The notes below the pieces were generated by a model. That model was not told where the DNA came from. It did no database searches and saw nothing but the letters and a program-made list of their open reading frames with translations. From Climacium dendroides (taxonomy: Eukaryota; Streptophyta; Bryopsida; Hypnales; Climaciaceae), in NCBI GenBank assembly GCA_950106755.1, contig OX467088.1, forward strand, positions 29,908,401-29,972,400: a stretch of 64,000 bases of DNA, given 5' to 3'. Shown here piece after piece: positions 36,924-47,034 of the stretch (its first letter is position 1; every line of letters begins with the position of its first letter). The translations under genes were made by a program, and so were the position numbers.

Positions 36924-38765
36924 ATGGCATCCGGACCGGTACGGAACCGACCATGGAACCTCAAAAGTGAGGATATGATTCAGGAGCTACTTCATGGTGT
37001 TCCGAATTAGTATGAGTTCACTCTGAGGGGGCGGCCAGTCACGTGGACCGAGGACATCTGGGCGGATGTCTATTAGTTCCGGAAGAGCGGAAACGGGTTA
37101 GCATCAAGGACGGACCGTTTTGTAGCTGGAAAGTTCATAGGGTCTGCAAACCCTAAGGACGGATTCGCTATTAGCAAGTACAAAGATGAGAGACATAGGC
37201 GGATACTAGAGTTCCTCATCCCCATCCTGTATCCGGAGAAACCTACACGGGTTACCATTACGGTGGCCAATACTATTTTCGGGGCTATGGAGAACCGAGT
37301 GGTGCACTGGAGTAGAGTCATAGCTGGAATAGTTGCTAAGTTAGCGGATCATGTAACCCGAGCAAAGGCAAGTCCAGTTAGCACCTATTTGTTCCATTTA
37401 TACCATCAACAGGAACTTTTGAGTGCGGCGGAAGTAATCTAGTATGACATCGGAAAGGCGATTCTGTCATACGGACTTTCTGGGGAGGAAGCAGAAGATC
37501 TGATCGAGTCGGATCCGAAAGAACTTCCCGAGGAACACTTGACCGATCCGAGAAACAAGAAGAGGAAATCAACCGATCCGGGATCGCGATCCAAGCCACC
37601 GGCGATGGAGAGGAGGGAGTCAAGCAAAGGACCGGAAGTAGAAACTAAATCAGCATTTTTCAATGCTGGGTTCGAATGGATACGCAAGGCCAAGGTACTC
37701 CACGATAGTCTGGCGGATTTGGTGATAGACACCGCGAAAGTTTTGAAGGTGGAACCGGATCAGATTGTAGAAGCCGTCAAACGACTGCCCAAGCCGAAAG
37801 ATCTAAAGAGAAGGGAGGATCGGATTCAGGAGTTGGAGGCGGAACAGAACCAACTCTAGGCCCGATTGAATTGGGCGGAAGGAAAAATGGCAACTTCAAA
37901 GGAGAAAGAGAAGGAGGCTCTCTCTCTTGTCAAAAATCTATCCGAAGCAATCGACATCAAAGCCGACGTCATCACGAAAGTCGCTTTGTTTGACTCGAAG
38001 CTAATATCGGAAGGCCACATCACCGGAACCAAGGTAGTGACCATCCTCGTAGACTTCACTACTAAGATAGAACGAATTTTGGGGGAGCTCCGGCAGCTAT
38101 TGGCGGCCATCGATCCGAATCAGGTGATGGATTTCTCAACCTTTCCGGAACTTCCTTTTGTCTCGAGTACACCAGAGAGGCCGGTAGCAGATTGTGCAAC
38201 TCGAATGGAGGGATTGAGAGGGATACTCACGCCAGCTGAGCCTTCCGCCAACAAGATGCGGATGACAAAGCTGAATTTGAGGCCAGTTTCGGAACTTGAA
38301 CCTGAGTCCAACGTGAAATTGGTTCCGGTACCACCCAAATTCTTGACTCCGGAAATTCCCAAGTCACAAACAGTGCCGAACCTGATGAGGGGAACATTCA
38401 AGGTTCTAGGACAGCAAGTTAGAGGAGACCTCATCAACTGGATCGGTGGGATGACTAATCCAGCTCAGACTAATCCGGAAGGATTTTCGCACATGCAAGA
38501 GACCACACCGGAAAAGAGAAGCGAGCCCGCAACATTGGAGGATACACCGCCAGAGAAGGAGAAGGAAGTTCAAGTCATTGAAGATTCTGAGGAAGAGAGT
38601 GCACAATCCACTTCCGGAACTGAAGGAGACAGTGATCCGTCTCTCGCAACGCGCTATATCTAGACTCGAGCAACAACGAAAACGACTCTAGCTAAAAGTA
38701 TGAAGGGGACGCCAACCAGTCAAGCGGGCAGCCGCTCAAGGAAGGGACAGAAGCCAAGGCATTAG
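36924..38765 (+). pseudogene. Gag-like protein of element D: one frame interrupted only by amber codons
   Basis: From ATG 36924 to TAG 38763-38765 the frame has no shift and no TAA or TGA. It has five internal TAG codons at 37008, 37074, 37440, 37857 and 38661. C has CAG at four of these and TAG at the fifth (31699). Domains match C: KFIGSANPKDGF, ITVANTIFGAMENRVVHW, a coiled coil, ADVITKVALFDSK, and an acidic then basic tail. Relative to C, 36 codons near the N-terminus are missing in frame. Reading-frame integrity over about 613 codons is striking for a copy that hosts two later insertions. Recent silencing decay or amber readthrough are both possible. Confidence 0.6.
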
Positions 38766-40149
38766 AATTCGTAGGAAGAGTAGTATCGGATCCGGATCAG
38801 GTTTCCGAGCATGGGCCCAGTTTCCTTATCTTAGGCGTATAGTTCGGAAAAATCCGACAATCTCGGACGGCAGTAATTAGCCTTTCCGGATATTTCGGAA
38901 GTTCAGTGATTGGTGGCCTGGATTTCCGGGTTTCCTTTTCAGGCTTTTAGGAGTTGGCTTTGGGTTTTTGTGTTAGTATTTTAAGGGTAGGTCAGTTAGT
39001 AGCATTCCATTCCATCTCAATTCCATCTTAGTACTTTCACGTATGTATTGCACTTTTTTTTTCTTAATCTAAGTCAACCAAGGTGTCTCTAGCTGCACTT
39101 TGCTTGAACAGAGTCTTTGGCGAAGTGTATGCGTGTGTGTGGTATCCTTATACTGGAGAAAGAGAAGGAAGGGAGAGGAGGAATCCGGATCTTGAGCTAC
39201 GGATCTGTTGGGTGTTAAGCTAGTCAGGAGGGATGCAAGCTGAGTAAAGGAGTGTAAGCGTTACATGCCTTTAAATTGCCGGAACGGCGATCCGAGTAAG
39301 AGAGGTAGAGGTCCCTGCGAGTCCGGAACCAAGGAGATTCCGTGCGGAGATAAGCGACTGCCAAAGGAAAGGATCTCCCCCTACTTCGGAAGGTCTACCA
39401 ACCTCCACCTCAGTATGTTGTCTTCTCCTTGAAAATCTACTCCCTTGGGTTTATGAGTTCGGATCCGTTGTTGTAGTACAAGAGGTGTGAGAATTTCTTT
39501 GTGTGACCTGTTTCCAGATCGGTCAATCCGAAAACTGTGAGAGAATACTCCTCCCTCCTCCTACAACTGTGTTGTCTTGTGTGTGTTGTTAATTAGGATT
39601 TGGGTGTAGAGAGGTTAGTTACACAAGTGGTGAGTCCCCACCCCTTTCTAGACCAAGGGCGGACCCTTTGAGGGTAAAACAGAGGCAACAAAAACCAGTA
39701 ACAGAGAAGAGACGAAACTAGGATCCGGAGGTGATCCGGATCCGGAACGAAATCCGGAAAGTACTAAGTTTCCGGAACGAGGTGAGAACGTAACAAGAAG
39801 GGGATTAAGAGTGTAGTTACGATCCGAATACTTCTAATTCAACCGATATCATACTAGAGTTCTCTGGAACGATAATTCGTATCATCTTGCAACAATTTGT
39901 CGTTGTAAGGATACTTATGGCTAACTACACGTACGACATACATCCTCGAAGCAATGAAAATGACTACTTTGCAACAACAACGATTAAACAGCATCAATTG
40001 GCTGTTTATTCAGTTGATCAATGAGTACTGCCAATGTAATGACATCAATTGTAGAGAAGGAAATTTCTTTTTATATATACATAAATGTACTTTATTATAC
40101 AGCTAGCAAAGAGGTCCATTTTTTGGTTTTTTTTGGTGTAGAGAAGATT

Positions 40150-40685
40150 GGGAGGTGTACTTGGTTCTACTACAACAAACCACATAAAAACAAGTGGTTT
40201 CTAATGAACTATAATTTTAACTTCAAATTTTGAACATTGTCTAATAATGACTATAGGATTCTACTCCCAAAATTTCAAACTCAAATAAAATATGGAATGA
40301 TTTCTAAAAGAGGTTTAAAGTGCACTAAAATGGCATGCTTTTTTCACTCAAATATTTTTAGAGAACACATTTAAATGACCATTGCATCAATATTCAACTC
40401 AAAATGAGCTTTCAATAGAGAGTTATTTTTAGAAATTTTTTGTTCATTTTTTAAACAATTTTTCTTATATAATATAGGGATGCAAAAGTTATTTTTTAGT
40501 TCTACAATGTATTTTTTTACTTCAAAAAATTGTAACTAATTATTAGTAACAAATAAAAATATCAATAATTCAAAACATATTAAACTTTCAAAGTAAAAAA
40601 ATCTATTCATATTTTTTCATTTAATTTTATTTAAAATTCAAAAAGTATAAAGGAGGTCCAAAATTTTATTTGTATGTGGATTTTA
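40150..40685 (-). repeat. ~530-bp dispersed repeat F, copy 3 (inverted)
   Basis: The complement closely matches 25769-26312, from GGTTTGTTGTAGTAGAACC at its left edge to AAATTTTGGACCTCC at its right edge. It lies between the Harbinger nuclease end and the Myb-like remnant. Confidence 0.6.
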
Positions 40686-41039
40686 ATGAATATTCTAAGT
40701 AACCTTCCTGAATAGAGAAGAGTACATATATACATTTCAAAGAAGCTCTTTCGAGCTCTTTCTGTTAAAATGGCCTATATATAAAATGAAAACTCTATTG
40801 ATGTCGTGGCTTGTCTCCAAACTTCTACGTAGATTGTCAAGGCCGTGAGAAAGTTGTTTGCTGTTGCTCAGGCTGCTGCGGAAAGGACTAGGCGTCATAA
40901 CTTAGGACTCTGCACCTAGCTCCGAGGCTTCTTCAATACTTGTACATGCTTTAGAGGGCAAGTCCACCAAGGTGCGCATCTACCACTATTGACATCTCTC
41001 TTTGCGGTAGATGCTGTCATGGCCTCTCTAGTTGCTCTG

Positions 41040-42007
41040 GAAATATCAAAAGCCAGCTTCGATGACATCAATGAGATTGGACAAGCACTACACCACCTCG
41101 GATTGCTTGTGAATGGAAAGGCGAGCATTGTCATTTGTTGTATGGGCTATATCTTGAATTTGCCTATTTCTGTCCCTTTGGTAGTCCATTTGGTCGCAGA
41201 ACAACTAAACTTGATTGTCAATCTTCAACTTCTCCAGGTCTCAACTAGCGAAGGCCATTTCTTTGAAATGTTCCGCCATCACTTGTCCAGGTTCTTTAGT
41301 GGCTTCAGCTATCAAGGCATGTCCCAACAAATTTTTCTTCCGCACACCTATATTGCTAGTACGAGTTCGGTGTCTCTCTTCTCCTGTGTTACTAGAACTG
41401 AAGAGAACTACAATTACATCGACGGGAAGGCTGATTTTTTGATGCTATGGGAGATTTGCCACGAAAGCTCTCATTCCATTGACCCTGAGAACATAGATGT
41501 TCTCCGCTTCCTTCGATCAATGATTCAATGGGGATGTCAATGGACTCTTTGAGCATAGAGACTAAGAAAAGGTCATTGAGGTCAACTATATTCTCAATTT
41601 CTTGATGGATGCTGTCATTGATAATAACAGGTGTGCGGTTCGCTTGATATGCCATCTCTTGTGTGTGTTGGTGTGACGTTGGGCCACAAATGGAAGCATT
41701 CATGCATGGGGTAGAACACATCCCGTGTAAAAGATTTTGATAAATCTTTTCCTTTACGTTCAAATGCTGTGAGATCTCGATAGTCTGGCACGTTAATGCC
41801 ACTCTGTGCGAGGTAATCTGCAATGCACTTGTATTCAAGTGTGAGTTGATTCCATTTCTTCTTATAAGCTATGGCATCACGGTGACAAGTTGAGCAATTG
41901 GCCTCCATGACAAGACTGCTCACACAATGCCACTTGCGCATGTCTAAATTTATTAGCTCTTGTGCATTGAGTGTGTTTGCTTCTTCACGGAAATGAGAGT
42001 GTTTCAT
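41040..42007 (-). pseudogene. Myb/SANT-like protein remnant of the Harbinger transposon
   Basis: On the minus strand the trihelix-like DNA-binding region shows CHRDAIAYKKKWNQLTLEYK and GINVPDYRDLTAFERKG, then SFTRDVFYPMHE. After a frame change (near 41640) the tail shows VMAEHFKEMAFAS and FCDQMDYQRDRNRQI, as in Harbinger-associated Myb-like proteins of plants. In-frame TGA and TAG stops in the tail mark decay. In Harbinger elements this protein helps bring the nuclease to the DNA. It faces the nuclease remnant, from which it is separated mainly by element D and repeat F. Confidence 0.65.
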
Positions 42008-43527
42008 ATGAGAGTATGAATCTCAACGGCTTTCTAGTTCGATCCTCTCTCCTTCCTTTGTCATTTTGAAGAACTACCCACTTTAGCAAAGTTTTATGTA
42101 CAAGGTTGATATAGAGTTGGCATTGGCAGCGCTTGTACTACTCACACATGCTCTACTATAGTACTAAGACCTGCATAAAGAGTTTAGTAGTAGACCATTA
42201 AAAAGCCAGGATATATCATGCCATAACCCAAGGAAGTTTCAAAATTCTCATACAAGAGTATAAAGACGTAAAAAAATTTGCACAAAGGCAATTCCACCTA
42301 CAAAGATTAATATCATAATTTGAACCTTAACTCATGCTGACGTTGAGGTAGGCCCTTCAGCTGCTCCAATAGAAAGCACACCTCCGGTACCTACATGGAC
42401 AAGGTCAGTACATTGGAAATCACAAGTACATAAGTCGTCACAATGTCTGACAGAAATTGACGTAAATTCTAGCCAACATGTGAGGAATAGGCCTAAATGA
42501 CAAATCTCTGATGACATCGATGATTCACTAGTAAAGGAGCTAGAATCGGGCGATGTTGCATGCTTGTCAATGCAAATGCTGCATCAATTTTGTATGATGT
42601 ATGCAGTGCTCATATATGGTCAAATGATACCCACTGTGCCCACCAATTAATAATTTTGACAGAATCCAAGCTCACATAGCATGTAGGGTGAAAATCTCAT
42701 AAAACACTATTCAACTCAATGAAAAAAGGATTCCAGTGAACTCAGTTGGCCAACAGTGAGGGAGTCCAACGAATTGGATGGATCTAATGAAGTTGGAGCC
42801 ACAATATATATAGCAATCTCCTCTTGTCGTAGCCGTCACCATTTAAGCAACCCATATCCTGGAGCCGCAATATATATAGCAATCTCCTCTTCTCGTAGCC
42901 GTCACCATTTAAGCAACCCATATCCGTCCGCTACATGGCATCACACTGACAATTCCTTCACAAGATAGAATCATTGTCAAAACTTAATTGCCACGAAGCT
43001 AACTCATTATCTTAATGTGGCAGAACACTCTCGAAATCTTTGTATTGCCTGATTCTAGCTCCAACTTAATTCATACAATTAAACACTACATTAGAAAATA
43101 TTTCTTGATAAGAGCGGCTATAACTACCAATCTTTCAGGATGCTAGGTCACGATACACATCAACTCAACATTTCCATACTTCCCTCAGTCTGAATGCTTT
43201 GGGAATTTTCAAGCTCACATTGCCTATTAAGGTCCTTTTTAGCAACAGGTGTGAAAGGCCCTTAAGGTATGGTTTGGCCTCTGTATTTGGTTGATTGCAC
43301 AATGCATTGTTTGACCTTCATTTGGGCCAAAGTCAAATAAAGTAGTATAGAAGATAATAGATTTAATGAAGTTTTATAATTCATGTGATTTTTAAGAAAA
43401 ATTTAAAATAGTTATCTTTTTATTGATAGAAAAACAAAAGATTACACAAATTTTTTAGTATATTATATATTCTTAAAATACAATTCTAGAAAGTGAAACA
43501 AAAGTTTAAATCATAGCTTGTGAATTT
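42008..43527. other. Non-coding region with a 66-bp tandem duplication
   Basis: At 42795-42925 a 66-bp unit beginning GGAGCC(A/G)CAATATATATAG occurs twice in tandem with few differences. No gene is supported elsewhere in this stretch. Confidence 0.6.
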
Positions 43528-45453
43528 AATTCCTTAAGTTTTTGACTATGTATTTACTAAAATGTTTGAAAACTATTATTTTTAGTACAAATACCAAATT
43601 TAGGTTAAAAACATTTTTGGACACACAAAATTATAGGATCTTGTAGTATAATAACTTAAGAAGATGTGGATTTTTTTGAAAAAAATTCCACTATATAGAT
43701 TGCAAAATATTAGTTTTCAAATTCACAAAAATTCTTTTTGACTTGAGAAGATGTGAAATTTTTTTTTAAATTTCTACCATATAGATTGCAAGATACTAAT
43801 TTTCAAATTCACAAAAATCCCTACAAAAAATAGATAGCTATACTTCACAAGCTCACATTTGTATAGAAAAATGTTTTAAATTGTGATGCTTCTTTGGATT
43901 CACTCTTCAAGGCAAGTTGTACCTCATAAGGTCACATTTGTATGGCAAATGTTGAAAATGATGGTGCTTCTTTGCATTTTTTCTTTGAAAGAAGTTGATT
44001 GCACACTTAAAATTTTCAAATCATTTGGAACTATACAACATATGAAAAAAAAATAGTAAATAGAAAGAAGTAGAAAATGATTCAAAATACTAAATTATTA
44101 AGAATTTAATTATGGAGTTGAAATATGCCAATACTGATGGTTTTAATGTTGTAATAATTAATTTACATCCTATAGTTTTTATTTTTTTAGGAAATACTAG
44201 CGGTTGGCGCTTGTTATGCTACGCATTCATCATTAAAATTTTATAAAAATATTTATGTATTAGATAGAATGCAAAACAAAAATTTCAATAAATCTTCAAA
44301 TAAAAATGACTAAAATCTTTGTACAATTTTTTTATAAGTAAGCATATATTGAAATGTACAATAGAAATTTATTGAATGATGAATGAAATATATGCAATGG
44401 TAAATAATATAAAAGATGCACATGCATTAGAATGCATTAGAAATTTGACTCCATTGTTACAAAATATGGCAACCCAAATTGAAGAATTGAAAAAAAACAC
44501 TTATAAATCTCAAAAACTTTGTGAACAACTTAATTGTTGTGGAATCCAAAATCACTTCATTTGAATAAATTTCTCAAAATAATTTGATAATAGCAATAGA
44601 AAATTGAAATCATGAAAGCTCAAAGCTCACAAAAGCACAAAATCATAGATGTGCAAAGAAGTGTAAAGCCAAGAGAAGCAATGGACTTTCTACCTCTATA
44701 ATATCACCATATAGATCCTCTTTAATATCACCTCAATTGCAACAACTATATTATTTTTATAATATCATCTTTTGTAAAAAGTGATATTATAAAAGTGGTT
44801 GCAAACTGCTACTCTATTTCAATAATATCACATTGTGTGAAAATATGATTTCTATGTATGCATGATTGAAAATATTTTTGTAAAATAATTAAAATAATTA
44901 TTTTAAGGACTCATTGAAATCATTATCATGCATTCTATTCAAATATATCAAATTTTTACTAATATGTCATACAATGAATGTATAGCATAGCAAGCATGAG
45001 CCCCTAGTATTAATGGTAGCATTTGTGATATTCCAGAGGGACTTCTAATTTTAGTAGTATGATTGAAAATTGAATTAAGTAAAGGACTTCAAAGTTATTT
45101 TAGATTAGAGAATGCATAATTTTCCGCAAATTAAAATTCCTTATAACTTTCACAGAAAACAATTCAAAACTTTCTACATATGTATAAATATCAAAAATCA
45201 ATTTCAGATTTTTATTTTTTTTTTAAAAGTTTTAAAATAATTCCAAGGGCTACCCACTAAGCATTGAAACTACTTATTATATAATAGCTTTTTAACCATA
45301 TAGATAAAAGTTATGAAAATTGTTGGGCCTAAAAGCTATTCCTCAAGTACATGTGTAAAAATTTCAAACTCAAAAAATAAAAATCCCATTTGTAGTGAGC
45401 TACCCAAAATTGTTGTGTCCAAAAAATGGTGTTTGGGCATTTAGGGATTAAAT
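43528..45453 (-). mobile_element. TTTAACCCC-family element, copy in reverse orientation, interrupted by repeat E
   Basis: The left edge (TTAAGTTTTTGACTATG) and right edge (CATTTAGGGATTAAAT) match the family's two ends in reverse order. Repeat E (44195-45059) interrupts it. The flanking text GGAAA and TGATTGAAAATTG is continuous in the related copy at 53.9 kb. Boundaries are approximate. Confidence 0.5.
44195..45059 (+). mobile_element. AT-rich dispersed repeat E, copy 2
   Basis: It begins TACTAGCGGTTGGCGC and ends TTTTAGTAGTA, giving 5-bp TACTA/TAGTA inverted ends. It inserted between AAA and TGATTG of a TTTAACCCC-family element. A frame at 44376-44564 (62 residues) begins MMNEIYAMVNNIKDAHALEC. 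Most of this frame is kept in copy 1 at 9428, with mainly single-residue differences. The peptide is helical-looking (QIEELKKNTYKSQKL). It may be a captured gene fragment; the family is not recognised. Confidence 0.65.
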
Positions 45454-45807
45454 ATATACAGTGCATTGAATATTATTTAGAATATTTAAGTTTTGCATTT
45501 AAAAATCATGTTAAAGATCTATTTAACTATTTAGAGAATCTTAAATTAATTTATTGAATTGAATTGAAATTTTTTTTCTTCTTAAATACAAAGATTTTTT
45601 TAATCTTTTTCTAATTCACAATTAGTGTAACTCTTTAAATTTCAACTTATAAACAACTTGTGCTATGTGAAGTACTTGTCCAAGTATTTTTGTGATTTAC
45701 CTATGTATCTTTTTAATTTTTAATTTTTACAATAATTTATCAGTAATTTAATTTAATTTGTAGAAACAAAATTCAATTGAAAACCTATAATTTTCACACT
45801 TAAAAAC

Positions 45808-45917
45808 CAAAAATGCAAAACAACTTTGGTACATTTCTACTTATTGAAAGCTTGGAGGATGCCAAAAATGCAAAACAACTTTGGTGCATTTCTACTTATT
45901 GAGAGCTTGGAGGATGC
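45808..45917 (+). repeat. 55-bp tandem duplication
   Basis: Two adjacent copies of a 55-bp unit contain GCAAAACAACTTTGGT and AGCTTGGAGGATGCC, with about two differences. Confidence 0.85.
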
Positions 45918-46276
45918 CAAAAATGACTTGTATCAAAAATTCCTATACCTCATTTTCTATAATTTAATTCAATTTATGGTCCTAAAAATTACTCACAAAT
46001 TCATCACATGTTCAAAAGCAATGATACAACTTTAATACAACTCTCTTTAAGTCAAGCTCTTCAATGGTACAAAAAAAATGGCCACTGAGTACACAATCAA
46101 GAATATTTCAACATAAACTAAAACAAATATTACTATTGTACTTTATTTTATTTACTTTTATTCAACTTTTACTTATGTACATAAATAAATAAAAGGTGCG
46201 AAGCCTCTACGATAATGAATCAAAAGGTCAAACTCTCTTCTTTAAGGTATTGATGTTAAAAATTTGTTTCTAACTA

Positions 46277-46552
46277 CATTAGAAGACATTTCAAGCCTCT
46301 ATAGGTCCGTTTTAGTCCTGTTCCCTCGTTGTTCCTCCCACAGCGATGGAATGGCCAACTATCAAGAAAAAAAATTAGTTCTTAGAATGCCAAAAAAAGT
46401 TGAAAAAAAAATTTTAATTTTTTTTTTCAAAAATAATGTGGCAGAGTCTCAACTACATCAGCCTGCTACACTATCACTGCTGTAGTGCATTGCGGGGAGT
46501 TCCCTGCCATGATAACTCACAACCCTATAGAGGCCTGAAATGTCTTCTAATG
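46277..46552. mobile_element. 276-bp inverted-repeat element (MITE-like)
   Basis: Arms of 29 bp begin CATTAGAAGACATTTCA (46277-46305) and end TGAAATGTCTTCTAATG (46524-46552), with one mismatch. There is no coding frame. If the TA within CATTAG is the duplicated target, this would suit a Tc1/mariner-type element. That is uncertain because the target is itself palindromic. Confidence 0.7.
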
Positions 46553-46810
46553 ATTTAACCCCTAATATCCTATTGTTCCCTTGGGGGACAAAATGGATTT
46601 TGGGTAGGTTCCTATGAACTCAATTTTTGATGAAATTTTTTGAAACTTTATCTTAAGATTGAAAAACTAATTAGCTTTGTGGGTATATAGTTTTTATTAC
46701 AATTGGTGCTTGGGAGCAAAAGTTATACCACAAAAACTTCAAACTGAACTTGACAAGCAACACCAAAAAATCAATGTCAAAAATAAACAAATAAATATAC
46801 ATACATATAT
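46553..46810 (+). mobile_element. Fragment of a TTTAACCCC-family element
   Basis: It starts TTTAACCCCTAATATCC right after the MITE-like element. The part containing GTGGGTATATAG and CAATTGGTGCTTGGGA parallels 52190-52260. The right end was not found. Confidence 0.45.
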
Positions 46811-46916
46811 AATTTCCTTAAAGATTATATTTTTGTCTAAATATAAAACTTTGATTCATCCCATTTAGATATATTATGCAAAAATTATGGACAATCTTAG
46901 TTTTTGAGCATTCTCA

Positions 46917-46992
46917 ATTTTTTTTCCCTCTTTTTTTTCCTTTTCCTTTTCTTCTTCCCCTCTTTTTCCTTTTTTCCCTCCCCCTCTTTTTG
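46917..46992 (+). repeat. Polypyrimidine tract
   Basis: An almost pure C/T run of about 75 bp is followed by a C-rich stretch (near 47020-47034). It could adopt an H-DNA-like structure. It marks the AT-rich to GC-richer transition upstream of the EXORDIUM-like gene. Confidence 0.7.
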
Positions 46993-47034
46993 ATTTTTTA
47001 TCTTAGAGTAGGCCCTGGCGGGCCCCCCCCCAAC

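Larger units (their letters stand above)
27475..39938 (+). mobile_element. Element D: single-unit TG...CA element, host to A' and a CACTA element
   Basis: It begins TGTGGGAATCCGGAATCCGG and ends ACGTACGACA. It has perfect 5-bp duplications TACAT at 27470-27474 and 39939-39943. After subtracting A' and the CACTA insertion the unit is about 3.48 kb. It is the same family as C, with matching leader, frame and 3' end. It inserted within the last codons of the Harbinger nuclease. Like the others it lacks a visible LTR pair and any pol genes. D must be older than A', which must be older than C. Confidence 0.85.
26540..40020 (+). pseudogene. PIF/Harbinger (HARBI1-like) nuclease remnant, split by a CACTA element and by element D
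   Basis: Parts are 26540-26805, 27037-27474 and 39944-40020. PGVVRVIDGTQIPIIKP and GGYSMNCQAIVDSLKKFLNL match the DDE nuclease core of HARBI1-like transposases, including the first catalytic Asp in IDGT. After the CACTA insertion the frame resumes with the family's STLYR region, then SPYLLSDAVYPLLS, the VENVF region and FCCCLLHN (family: CCILHN). The last codons are continuous across the site of element D and end at TGA near 40018. Several stops (for example TAG in LLS*LM and TGA before CIVENV) mark it as dead. Harbinger elements normally need this nuclease plus a Myb-like protein, whose remnant lies at 41040-42007. Confidence 0.75.

Noticed and set aside
15860..39938. A change of genetic code (TAG as Gln) for the whole genome
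   Set aside because: The TAG bias is in silenced-looking elements and decayed genes; TGG and CGA sites are also hit, which fits C-to-T mutation better. Amber readthrough limited to these elements is kept as an alternative.
25769..40685. Repeat F pair as terminal inverted repeats of the Harbinger element
   Set aside because: A third copy lies at 12.9-13.4 kb and the right copy lies between the nuclease and Myb genes rather than outside them.
44376..44564. Assigning the repeat E peptide to a kinase or immune-receptor N-terminal helical domain
   Set aside because: The resemblance is only to generic helical sequence and is too short to support.
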